Assembly (NCBI RefSeq): GCF_900107305.1
Contig: NZ_FNPL01000001.1
Coordinates: 1 to 64,000, forward strand
Length of the DNA: 64,000 nt
Source of the DNA: Thermoactinomyces sp. DSM 45892
GTDB taxonomy: Bacteria > Bacillota > Bacilli > Thermoactinomycetales > Thermoactinomycetaceae
Direction: 5' to 3'
A program made the position numbers and the translations under genes. Positions within the stretch are counted from its first letter, which is position 1. Each line of letters begins with the position of its first letter. This document shows positions 54,565 to 63,070 of the stretch, in pieces. Under the pieces are notes generated by a model, which saw only the letters and a program-made list of their open reading frames with translations, searched no databases and was not told where the DNA came from.

Positions 54565-56535
54565 TTACGTCAATCCATCCTCGATATAAAAGGATAGATT
54601 CTCTTCAATATATTGCTTTCTACTCACCAAGTCATCACCTAAAAACATCTCGAAATACCCCTGAGTTTGCTCCACATCATCTTTCATTACTTGGACTAGT
54701 TTTCTTGTTTCTGGATTCATGGTGGTTTCCCACATCATTTCAGCCGTATTTTCTCCCAAACCTTTGGATCGCTGGATCAAGACATTTCCTTTTAATGTAG
54801 AGACGATCTCCTCTTTTTCTCGATCGGAATAAGCGAAGTAGGATTTATTTTGGTTGGTAATCTCATATAACGGAGACTCCGCAATAAAGACTCGCCCTTC
54901 ATCAAGGAGAGTAGGCATAAGCCGATAGATCGTGGTTAGTAACAAGGTTCGAATATGAAAACCATCCACATCTGCATCGGTACAGATAATGAGCTTAGAC
55001 CAACGCAGGTTGTTGAGGTCAAAGGTGTTTAGATTTTTGGCATGCTTACTCTTTACTTCAATCCCGCAACCTAAGATTTTCAACAAGTCTACTATGATCT
55101 CATTCCGAAAGATCTTATCGTAGTCCGCTTTCAAACAGTTGAGGATCTTCCCTCGGAGTGCATAGATCGCTTGAAACTCTGCATCTCTCCCTTGTTTGGT
55201 CGATCCTAACGCCGACTTTCCTTCTACTATATAAAGCTCCGTTTTAGAAGCATCTTTTGATTTACAGTTGATAAATCCATCGATACGTGCTGTCAGGTTA
55301 TTAACCGTACCTGCTAACTTCTTTCTAACATCAAGTCGTGTTTTCTCTGCCTTTTCACGACTCCGTTTATTGACGAGCACTTGTGATAGGATAAGCTTTG
55401 CTTCTTGGGGATTCTCCACCAAATATACTTCTAACTGTTCACGTAACCATGTGGTGATGACTCGCTTCATAAAGTCAGAGCCAATCTTCTTTTTGGTTTG
55501 ATCCGTAAAAAGTGAAATAGTGGAATAGGTACTCGTAACAATCATTAAGCTGTCTTCCACATCATCAAAGGAGATCTTCTTCTCTCCCTTGGTATATAAG
55601 TTCTGGTCTTTTAGGAACTTATCAAGGACAAAGGTAAAGGAGTTTTTTACGAAATCCTCTGGTGTACCACCATTCTCTAGCCATGAAGAATTGTGATAAT
55701 AACGGCTAAATGAGGTCTCACGATTGAAGCTGAAATAGATATCTGCTTTAATCTTGTAATCCTTATCATTCTCGTTGTCTCTTCCTTTTTGTTCCGTAGT
55801 CCATTTCACAACATCAGTAAGAGAGTGTTCCTCTGAAGAAATGGATCGAATATAGTCCTTCACACCATCTTGAAAGTAAAAAACTTGCTCTTCCTCTAGT
55901 TGTTCATTCTTAAAGAGAAACTTTAAACCTCCATTCACGATCGCTTGATCTTGAAGGGTGGTAATAATGAAATCATCATCAATCTCACTTTTCCCACGAA
56001 ACACTTCTGCACTCGGTCTCCAAGTGATCGTTGTACCGATCGCTATTTTTCCCTCATTTTTGCAAATCTGTATTCCATCCGATGTTTCTACGCCTTTTTC
56101 ATACTCAACCTGATAGACCTTCCCACTTGAAGCATGCACTGTTACTTGAAAGAAATCGGAAGTATAATTCGTTCCCGTGGCTCCAACGCCATTCGTGCCC
56201 AAACTATACTGATAACTTCCACCGTCTTCTTCATTGTTCTGATACTTTCCACCTGCCCACAGCTCATCAAATACTTTCTTATATGACCAGTCTCCCACTC
56301 TATTTTGATCCATGGGAACTCCACGTCCAAAGTCACGCACAGTTACTGAGCCATCTACATGCTTTGTAACGATAATCTCTTTACCCCATCCCGCTCGATG
56401 CTCATCAATGGAGTTTCCTAAAATCTCTAAGAAGGTATGGTTATGAGATTCCAACCCAATCGAAGCTGGCTTGGCTCGCACTCCGCCCAGTATACCCAGC
56501 GATTGAATGGAATCTGAAGTATATGTATGACTCAA
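54565..56535 (-). CDS. phage type IIA topoisomerase subunit B (ParE/GyrB-like)
   Basis: I place the start at TTG 56535 (GGAGG eight bases upstream), giving 656 residues; an ATG six codons earlier has no ribosome site. GHKL ATPase motifs are visible as EILGNSIDEH, RDFGRGVPMD and GTNGVGATGTN, followed by a transducer and a Toprim domain (IVEGKSALGS...CTDADVDGFHIRTLLLT). It drives strand passage together with subunit A. Length agrees with ParE. Divergence from typical sequences (GRDAEFQAIYALRGK) fits a phage version. Confidence 0.9.
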   Translation of the reverse strand: MSHTYTSDSIQSLGILGGVRAKPASIGLESHNHTFLEILGNSIDEHRAGWGKEIIVTKHVDGSVTVRDFGRGVPMDQNRVGDWSYKKVFDELWAGGKYQNNEEDGGSYQYSLGTNGVGATGTNYTSDFFQVTVHASSGKVYQVEYEKGVETSDGIQICKNEGKIAIGTTITWRPSAEVFRGKSEIDDDFIITTLQDQAIVNGGLKFLFKNEQLEEEQVFYFQDGVKDYIRSISSEEHSLTDVVKWTTEQKGRDNENDKDYKIKADIYFSFNRETSFSRYYHNSSWLENGGTPEDFVKNSFTFVLDKFLKDQNLYTKGEKKISFDDVEDSLMIVTSTYSTISLFTDQTKKKIGSDFMKRVITTWLREQLEVYLVENPQEAKLILSQVLVNKRSREKAEKTRLDVRKKLAGTVNNLTARIDGFINCKSKDASKTELYIVEGKSALGSTKQGRDAEFQAIYALRGKILNCLKADYDKIFRNEIIVDLLKILGCGIEVKSKHAKNLNTFDLNNLRWSKLIICTDADVDGFHIRTLLLTTIYRLMPTLLDEGRVFIAESPLYEITNQNKSYFAYSDREKEEIVSTLKGNVLIQRSKGLGENTAEMMWETTMNPETRKLVQVMKDDVEQTQGYFEMFLGDDLVSRKQYIEENLSFYIEDGLT

Positions 56536-56646
56536 AGAAGAGACCTCCCTCATTCATTTATGCTACTAGATTACACTGCTTGTCCGAACGTCTAAAGGAA
56601 CATACTATGACAAACGATGGGTACGGTCAATGTGATTTTTTCTTTT

Positions 56647-58266
56647 TCAAGCTAAGGAATAGTCATCGATCATGATTTGTGGGACGACGATCTTTTTCCT
56701 TAAACCAAAGTGGAACCACTCATTCCATCTCAGTTCGCCCACTACCGCTACTTCATCGAAACAACTCAATTCAGAACCATATTCTCCATCCGTTCTGAAT
56801 TTGATTAGTTCACAATCATCCAAAGTATCAATCTTTATTGTATCCTTCATTTTACCGATGACAACTCTTTTATCTACCACAATCCCATTGACTTTTACAG
56901 ATATCTTTGGGAATCCATTCCCTGTTATCCGATTGATTCTCTCAATTTCGTCGATATAATTCGGGATCTCCGTTATATTGATTTCTAGATCGTACATAAG
57001 AGATGGCTCGTTTATTTGTGGGATATGCCAATCAATATACCGTCCAAAGTCTTGTAGCCGCTCTTCCTTGAGAAACAATCCCCCAGCACTCTCATGTCCT
57101 ACTGCCTCAATATTCCCAAACCCTTGGAGGAAAGTCTTAAAAGGAAAGCCATTATAGGTTCGAAAACTACCTGAGATTACTCCATCTATGGCACTCCCTA
57201 CAATAGCAGGGCGTTGAAAAGTTTGAGCTATTTGCTGTGCAATCAAACCATTGAACCCCTTACTGGCTTGTTCATCAATGACGATCATTACTTTTTGTTT
57301 ATCATCCAAATGCTTCATATAGCGGTTTGCAATCTCTTTCTGACGCTTTTTTCTTTTCTCATTTATGCTCTTCATTTCTTGCAAGATCTTATGGCAAACT
57401 CTATCATCATCTTCCAAGAGTAAATCAATCGCCAACTTGATCTTATCCATTCTCGCAACACCATTTAATAGTGGAGCAATGGTAAATCCAATCACACTTG
57501 CGTTCATCTTATCGATGTTGATGTTAGCACCCTTTAACAGTTGTTTGATACCTGTATTTTGTATGTTCTGGAGCCCATATTGGATTATAAAGCGATTCTC
57601 CAGTACATCTACTTTCATTACATCGGCGTACATCCCAATTGCCACCAGATCTAAAAACTGATAGGGATCAACTTGTCCCAAAGTATCCTCCATCACTTGA
57701 ATCACCTTGAAAACTACGCCTGCCCCGCTAAGGTGTGTATTCGGATATTCGCAACCTTCTTGTTGTGGATTGACGATGGTTGCATACGGATTGAGACGTT
57801 CAATAGAATGGTGGTCGAGGATGATGATATCGACCCCCTGTTCCTCTCTAATTTCCTTACATATCTCAACATCATTGGAGGATGAATCGATAATGATTAA
57901 GAGATCGGTTTCCTCTTCGATTTGATTGATTTGATTCTCTATCCCGTGCCCCTTACTACGCTCACTGTATGTGTAGTAGAGGTTGTTCGAGTAATTATTA
58001 AGGTATCGCAACATCGTACTCGTTGCTGTTATCCCATCTGCATCTGGATCGAACGAGAGGCAAATGCGCTCGTTTTTCCCAATTGCTTTTATAATCCTGT
58101 TGCTGGCTTCCTCGATATTCTTCATCAGATACGGATCATATAATTCTTGTATAGTCGGATTAAGGAAGCGATCCATATCTTTTATTCCACGGACTTTGGC
58201 AATCTTATCGTAAACGGAGTCGTGTTTTCTAAACGACTTTTCTGGTCTTCTCTGTACCCAATCCAA
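56647..58266 (-). CDS. RecJ-like single-strand DNA exonuclease (DHH family)
   Basis: The 539-residue protein has the DHH phosphoesterase motifs SFDPDADGIT (73-80), IIIDSSSND and ILDHHS (150-154), then HLSGAGVVFK and the DHHA1 motif with GHESAGG (near 390). RecJ digests single-strand DNA 5' to 3'. In phage SPbeta yorK encodes a similar protein at the same place in the replication block. Start is TTG 58266 after AAGGAG; it overlaps the small ORF upstream by 38 bases. Motif I is DPDADG instead of DxDADG with the usual Asp spacing, a conservative difference. Confidence 0.9.
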   Translation of the reverse strand: MDWVQRRPEKSFRKHDSVYDKIAKVRGIKDMDRFLNPTIQELYDPYLMKNIEEASNRIIKAIGKNERICLSFDPDADGITATSTMLRYLNNYSNNLYYTYSERSKGHGIENQINQIEEETDLLIIIDSSSNDVEICKEIREEQGVDIIILDHHSIERLNPYATIVNPQQEGCEYPNTHLSGAGVVFKVIQVMEDTLGQVDPYQFLDLVAIGMYADVMKVDVLENRFIIQYGLQNIQNTGIKQLLKGANINIDKMNASVIGFTIAPLLNGVARMDKIKLAIDLLLEDDDRVCHKILQEMKSINEKRKKRQKEIANRYMKHLDDKQKVMIVIDEQASKGFNGLIAQQIAQTFQRPAIVGSAIDGVISGSFRTYNGFPFKTFLQGFGNIEAVGHESAGGLFLKEERLQDFGRYIDWHIPQINEPSLMYDLEINITEIPNYIDEIERINRITGNGFPKISVKVNGIVVDKRVVIGKMKDTIKIDTLDDCELIKFRTDGEYGSELSCFDEVAVVGELRWNEWFHFGLRKKIVVPQIMIDDYSLA

Positions 58267-58402
58267 ACGCTTTCGCTCCTTCTTCCTCTAGATGAAAAAA
58301 CTCCTTAGAAAAATATAAATTCAATTCGGCCATTTCTTTATAGCCTCTAGCAAGCACGCTCCATCTTTCCTTCCAAACATTCTTTCCCACGCCTTCTTGC
58401 AT
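58229..58402 (-). CDS. 57-residue protein between primase and RecJ-like genes
   Basis: ATG 58402 has GAGGTGG six bases upstream, lies 9 bases after the primase stop codon, and the frame runs 57 codons (MQEGVGKNVWKERWSVLARG...), ending inside the recJ-like gene. The product is helical and charged, with aromatic residues on one face. Placement and spacing argue for a real gene in the replication operon; it may bridge or load the nuclease. No family is recognised. Confidence 0.6.
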   Translation of the reverse strand: MQEGVGKNVWKERWSVLARGYKEMAELNLYFSKEFFHLEEEGAKAFGLGTEKTRKVV

Positions 58403-58411
58403 GTGACCACC

Positions 58412-59464
58412 TCAAACATGGATTGGATAAATATCATTCTGAACAAGCCGATTCCAAATATCTATTCCTTGATCAATAGGAGAGTTTTTTTGATGTAGTA
58501 AATTCTGTGTATCAAACATTCCAAACACCTGATGATCTTGGAGTTTCATTGCTTGGTTCTTTATGTCTTTAGCAGATTTACCTTGATCATAGCAGAGTAT
58601 GATCTGAATATCTTTTCCTAAACTCTGGAGCAGACGAGCCTGCTCCAGAGAGAGTTCACTTCCCCCGATTCCAACTGTATTATATATTCCATGACTACAT
58701 GCTTTCATCGGGGATTTTTCTGCTTCGAAAACATAGACTCGTCCACTTTCAAGTATATGTTCGAGAGCCCGATGATAATTAAACAGCTCTAAACTATTTT
58801 TACATTTGTATGGATAGAGATACTTCCTATCATCTTCCTCGTCTTTCATAATACGCCCCTTCACACCAACTAATTGCCCTGATTGGTTTCGAATCGGTAT
58901 GGTGATTCTTTTGGTTTCCAAATCAAAACCGATTTCATATGATAGTTGTGTTTCATATGAAATTCCTTCCTCGATCCACCCTTGAAAAGGAAGAGGGCTA
59001 TCTTGAAAATAGTATTGATTCAGGATGGACTCAGGAAGAATGGGATTAGTCATGTGTTCGTTAGCTGTTTTTCTCTCTTTGCGCACTTTTACTAGCCAAT
59101 CGATGCTATGCACCATTTTGTCTAATTGTAGTTGGCATATTTGGCTAATATATCGTTTTGAGTTAAATACATCGCTTGGAATTTCTGCCCCAGTTTTCCG
59201 ATGATGTATATAAGAAACAAGTGCAAAAATATCACCTGAAAAGTCAGCTCTACTTCGAATCACACAGGGCAAAGACTCCGTTAAACGGACTTGTACGGAT
59301 CTTTTATTATCCGACTCTGGAAGACCACAAGTCAGGAGTGACCCTCGCTGTTCATACTTTAGATGATGGCATCCAATTGAATCGAGAAGAATCTCCATTT
59401 TTTCTGGACAATCTAGAAGTAGTTGTTTAATCATTTGAAAATCATTCAATACTAAATCGCTCAT
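58412..59464 (-). CDS. DnaG-like primase with Toprim domain (YorJ-like)
   Basis: ATG 59464 (AGGTG six bases upstream) gives 350 residues. The C-terminal half is a Toprim domain: YVFEAEKSPMKACSHG (the Glu of the EG motif), GIGGSELSLEQARLL and LCYDQGKSAKD (the DxD-type acidic pair). The first ~110 residues resemble a CHC2 zinc-finger module without its four cysteines (LTCGLPESDN...RADFSGDIFALVSYI). The likely role is primer synthesis with the DnaB-like helicase encoded just upstream, 24 bases away. Confidence 0.82.
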   Translation of the reverse strand: MSDLVLNDFQMIKQLLLDCPEKMEILLDSIGCHHLKYEQRGSLLTCGLPESDNKRSVQVRLTESLPCVIRSRADFSGDIFALVSYIHHRKTGAEIPSDVFNSKRYISQICQLQLDKMVHSIDWLVKVRKERKTANEHMTNPILPESILNQYYFQDSPLPFQGWIEEGISYETQLSYEIGFDLETKRITIPIRNQSGQLVGVKGRIMKDEEDDRKYLYPYKCKNSLELFNYHRALEHILESGRVYVFEAEKSPMKACSHGIYNTVGIGGSELSLEQARLLQSLGKDIQIILCYDQGKSAKDIKNQAMKLQDHQVFGMFDTQNLLHQKNSPIDQGIDIWNRLVQNDIYPIHV

Positions 59465-59487
59465 TCGAAGCACCTACTCATTATAAG

Positions 59488-61002
59488 CTACACTTTCGAC
59501 ATCCTCATAACATCAAAATAAGCTACTTCCTTCCATGTATTGAACGTATAGTTCACCTCATACACAATCCCTGTCTCCGCTTCGCCCTCACGGTTCTTCG
59601 CAATAAAGAGGAGCATGTACATTTTCTCTATATTCAAATCGTATTTTCTTTTTCTCCATTCACCTGATGTCTTAAATTTTTCCTCATCCCAATTGTAGGC
59701 ATAAATGGCATTGCTCCCACCTTCATACTCATCCGAAAATATCAGTCGCCCCATCAATACAACTCCAGCAACTTCTACTATTTCAAGCGATTTCCCAATC
59801 GATGATAGATCTAGGGTTCGATATTCCTTCCCAATCTTCAACTGCACTGTAGCCAACGTTGCACAGTTATTGGCATCTGGTTTGATCACATCATAGAGAG
59901 TTTGGGCTGAATTACTAAACGCTTCCCACCGAGCATGATCCCCATTTCCCACTTCAGGCTTAAAGGTATCGAAAAACACGTACTTGTAACCGAGAGGTCT
60001 ATATAGTTCAATCCGACTGGTGACATCATCAATGCGATACTTTGTTAACCCAACGAACTTAATCATGTCAGAACGGTGCTTTCTTAACCAATCTCTCGCT
60101 TCTAACAATTTACTCTTCGTTTCTTCATCGAAATTACCCTTTGCTAATTTTGAACGAGGGATTGGCTTATTCAAGATACTTGAGGCAACAGTAGCTATAA
60201 GCAGTGTTCTCCACTTCAATACGCCTTCCTCATTTGCGAAAATAATTCCTTTTTCATTACTTCGTAGTAGACTCATGATCCCAGTATGCATGCCAAACGA
60301 GGTTTTCCCCATTCCAGACGACATCACGAGATAGATTAAAGTCCCTTCTTTCCAACCTTTAACTTTGTTATTGAGACGAGGAGTTTCAAAAAATGGCATC
60401 CCTACCGTTTCTCCCCGATCCATCAGCTCAATCGTTTCATCTATATGATCAAGAAGGTTGTGTTCCTTCACTTCGCCAGAGTTAATGTGCATAAATGCCT
60501 CTTTGTTCTTGAACTGGAAGAACATCTTCAATTGAGAGAGGTTCATTTTCACCAGTTTATCGATTAAATGAGGATTATGAGTATTAATCAATCCGTCTTT
60601 CGAAAACTTCCTTAGCGTCCAATATTTCTGCACTTCTGTAAAATGATACTCATCATTTTCTTTATCTATATCACATTCGCTTTGTAGGAGTCGTATCGTT
60701 TCATAACCGCCAAACTCGTGATAGTAATGTCCAATGCCTTTGCTATGTTCCTTCTCATATCTGGAGTTTACAAAGGAATACACAGTGACATCATCAAAGG
60801 TACGTACCCCATGATCATACATCTCTTTACCAAGCCAATAGTAGTAAAACCAAATATCTTTGGTAAATGTGTCCCGTTCAATGGTATGACTTCGATATTT
60901 TTGGTAGAGGCTGGGTGTCCTCCATAAATATCCAACATATAGTTGCTCATGTATTTCACTCGGAGTAATAAACTTGTGCTCATGGGTTTCTTGTTCTTGC
61001 AA
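59488..61002 (-). CDS. DnaB-like replicative helicase (YorI-like)
   Basis: The 504-residue protein has a helical N-terminal part (1-200) and a RecA-fold ATPase domain with Walker A MSSGMGKTSF (227-236), IFANEEGVLKWR, Walker B YKYVFFDTFKPEVG and a motif near NCATLATVQLKIG. These fit F4 hexameric helicases that unwind the phage fork. Start is TTG 61002 after GAGGCGG. The gene order SSB, RecA-like, zinc finger, DnaB-like, primase, RecJ-like resembles SPbeta. Confidence 0.85.
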   Translation of the reverse strand: MQEQETHEHKFITPSEIHEQLYVGYLWRTPSLYQKYRSHTIERDTFTKDIWFYYYWLGKEMYDHGVRTFDDVTVYSFVNSRYEKEHSKGIGHYYHEFGGYETIRLLQSECDIDKENDEYHFTEVQKYWTLRKFSKDGLINTHNPHLIDKLVKMNLSQLKMFFQFKNKEAFMHINSGEVKEHNLLDHIDETIELMDRGETVGMPFFETPRLNNKVKGWKEGTLIYLVMSSGMGKTSFGMHTGIMSLLRSNEKGIIFANEEGVLKWRTLLIATVASSILNKPIPRSKLAKGNFDEETKSKLLEARDWLRKHRSDMIKFVGLTKYRIDDVTSRIELYRPLGYKYVFFDTFKPEVGNGDHARWEAFSNSAQTLYDVIKPDANNCATLATVQLKIGKEYRTLDLSSIGKSLEIVEVAGVVLMGRLIFSDEYEGGSNAIYAYNWDEEKFKTSGEWRKRKYDLNIEKMYMLLFIAKNREGEAETGIVYEVNYTFNTWKEVAYFDVMRMSKV

Positions 61003-61016
61003 TTGAAATCACCGCC

Positions 61017-61595
61017 TCATAGGAAATCCGATATATCCATTTCATCTGATTTTTTTGCTCCTACAAAGGTATATTCTCTATCCTCATGATGTTGATCCTT
61101 GGTATATACCCTTCGTTTAGAAATTTCCTCTCTCATTTCTTGTTCTCTTCTCTGTTTTTCAATGATCGGCAACTTATCACTCATAATCACTAAACCGTAT
61201 CGAAATGCCTGCATAAATCCGCTAAACTCTTTCTTCCTGTTCCAATAGCGAATCGTTTCAGAGCAATGACTATATGCTTCTGAAATTAGTGAGAAATCAT
61301 AACCTTCCTTGGTTTTCTTTATACGTTTCCCATAAATCTCTTCCCCATTGCGTATTTTTTGTAGCAAGGGAAATGCAACCGTTGGGATAATTTTCACATC
61401 ATATATCTCTTTGATGACATCAACTAACTGATCTAATTCATTTCTTTCCTTATCTTTAAACTCTCTATCTTCTAGATGCTTCTTAAAGCAATCCTTATGG
61501 TAATACTTCTTTTGTTTGTATTGCGTTTCAAATTCCATTTCATCTTTTGTTGTGTCAGATACTTTACACCAATTGCATTTTAGTATTCGAGCCAT
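61017..61595 (-). CDS. zinc-finger protein of the replication block (YorH-like), unknown
   Basis: A 192-residue protein with an N-terminal zinc-binding pattern (CNWC...YYHKDCFKKH) and a helical body rich in charged residues, ending in a disordered acidic tail (KKSDEMDISDFL). Its place directly upstream of the DnaB-like helicase (14 bases) suggests a helicase loader or initiation factor, but there is no ATPase motif. GGAGG precedes the ATG. Confidence 0.65.
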   Translation of the reverse strand: MARILKCNWCKVSDTTKDEMEFETQYKQKKYYHKDCFKKHLEDREFKDKERNELDQLVDVIKEIYDVKIIPTVAFPLLQKIRNGEEIYGKRIKKTKEGYDFSLISEAYSHCSETIRYWNRKKEFSGFMQAFRYGLVIMSDKLPIIEKQRREQEMREEISKRRVYTKDQHHEDREYTFVGAKKSDEMDISDFL

Positions 61596-61607
61596 AATTG
61601 CCTCCGT

Positions 61608-61892
61608 TTATTCCAGCTTTTGATGTTTTTCCAATGCCATAACTGTCATCACTGCATAGTTAGCTAAGTCAAGAAGAGTATCTGCAATGCTTTCATCTTT
61701 TACTTTTGCTTCATTAACCGATAATTGCTTTAATCTCTTCATCTTGTCATCCAAACGAATAATGGAAGATAAGATTCCATACTCTCTAAATTGGTCTTCG
61801 AAACTATTTCCATAATCAGCATTCTTCTTTATATATATTTCATGCATGGAATCCAGTACCGCCTTATGGAAATCTGTATTGGATCGGTTCAT
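61608..61892 (-). CDS. Nmad1/DUF1599 (MazG-like) nucleotide-metabolism protein
   Basis: Ninety-four residues with the pattern KKNADYGNSFEDQFREYG, SSIIRLDDKMKRLKQL and DESIADTLLDLANYAVM, typical of DUF1599, the nucleotide-modification-associated domain 1. The all-alpha fold is that of NTP pyrophosphatases, and the acidic residues (E, D in DTLLDLANY) bind Mg. In phages such proteins probably clear host or unmodified nucleotides. It sits with the ribonucleotide reductase and replication genes. TTAGGAGG precedes the ATG. Confidence 0.82.
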   Translation of the reverse strand: MNRSNTDFHKAVLDSMHEIYIKKNADYGNSFEDQFREYGILSSIIRLDDKMKRLKQLSVNEAKVKDESIADTLLDLANYAVMTVMALEKHQKLE

Positions 61893-61960
61893 ATAAGCAA
61901 ATATCCTCCTAAGTTATATAAAAATAGTAGCCCTGTACGAGCTACTATTCTGTTGGTATA

Positions 61961-63030
61961 TCAGTGTTGTTTCAATTCGTCTAAATAATCGATTGCCTTT
62001 TTTAGTGCATCCATATCATTTGATTTTCGGAAGTTAGCATCACCAAGGATTTCTCGAAATTTCTCTGCAACCTCTTTTTTTCTATCACTACTTAACTCCG
62101 CAACTTTACCCTGAATCTCCTCAATTAGTTCAGAGAGAGATTTATGTTCTCCTAGACTCTTGTTCGCTTGAGAACTCGTTTTGGCTTGTTCTATTTTGGC
62201 GGTCTCTATTGCTTCAGTGTCATTACTATATAGTTCTAGAATCGTTTTATTGAATTCACATAAAAATGTCTGAACATCCAAATCTATTTCAGTAGGGAAG
62301 TTGCGAAATCTCGTTCCACAAAGAATATTGCCGTCACTACGGAATCTCAACTTCCGCCTTTCAATTGGCTTTCCATCTTTTCCCTTTTCAACAAATAAGT
62401 CTCCGTAGATAATCATATCTGCTTCACAAGCGATAATGTCTGATGTCTTAGTTTGCAAGTTAAACGTTGTATAGTCGTATTCAAATCCATCTCGGTTAGT
62501 AATTTTTTTATTTTTTTCATGCCCGATTATAAAAACACCAAATCCTGCCTTTAGCGATCAATCTGCTTATAAATCTCTTCTGATACGAGGGTGTAACCTT
62601 TACCCCATGGAATGTCGGATATGTCAGTGTATCGTTTCCCATCTTGTCTACCCTCTCGCTTTGATATAAATGATATAGCATATCGTTCCAATGCAGTGAT
62701 GGTATCGATAATGATAAAACGAAAAGGAATTTCGTCTTTGTATTCAATCAGCTCATCAATTACCTCGATAAACCCCTTACTTTCTACATTCGACGATGAA
62801 TCTTCTGCGTAGTCAAAGTCTGTAACTGGAATTGCCTTTACGCCCGATATCGTCTTATATCCTATTTCTGTAGCCAATAGTAAAATAGGGTCCCAACTTC
62901 CATAATGTTCTTTAGCTAAATCAAGTGCAAAGGTTGTTTTTCCAAACTTACTTTTTCCTAACATACTAATGAAATAGCCATCCAACGAAGCGACAGGCTT
63001 ATTTGGTTCCAAATGTTTTAAGAAAGACAT
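61961..63030 (-). pseudogene. RecA-like phage ATPase (YorG/Sak4-like), frameshifted
   Basis: The first part (63030-62551) reads MSFLKHLEPNKPVASLDGY, Walker A GKSKFGKTTFAL, Walker B FIIIDTITALE, and stops at KQIDR. The sequence after the stop continues in the next frame as AGFGVFIIGHEKNKKITNRD, then the C-terminal part ending LDELKQH at 61961. Both parts together make one ~356-residue RecA-core ATPase. Restoring one base around 62552-62555 (CGC TAA AGG to CGC NTA AAG) joins them. It is either a real mutation or a sequencing error; no slippery heptamer is visible. In phages such ATPases act with SSB in recombination or replication. Confidence 0.8.
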
Positions 63031-63070
63031 GTATCAATCTCCTTTTCTAATAGTTACTTAATGATGTCGA

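Noticed and set aside
61961-62458. 165-residue stand-alone gene
   Set aside because: Its start is an internal TTG, and the sequence before it continues the RecA-like protein in the same frame; it is the second half of a frameshifted gene.
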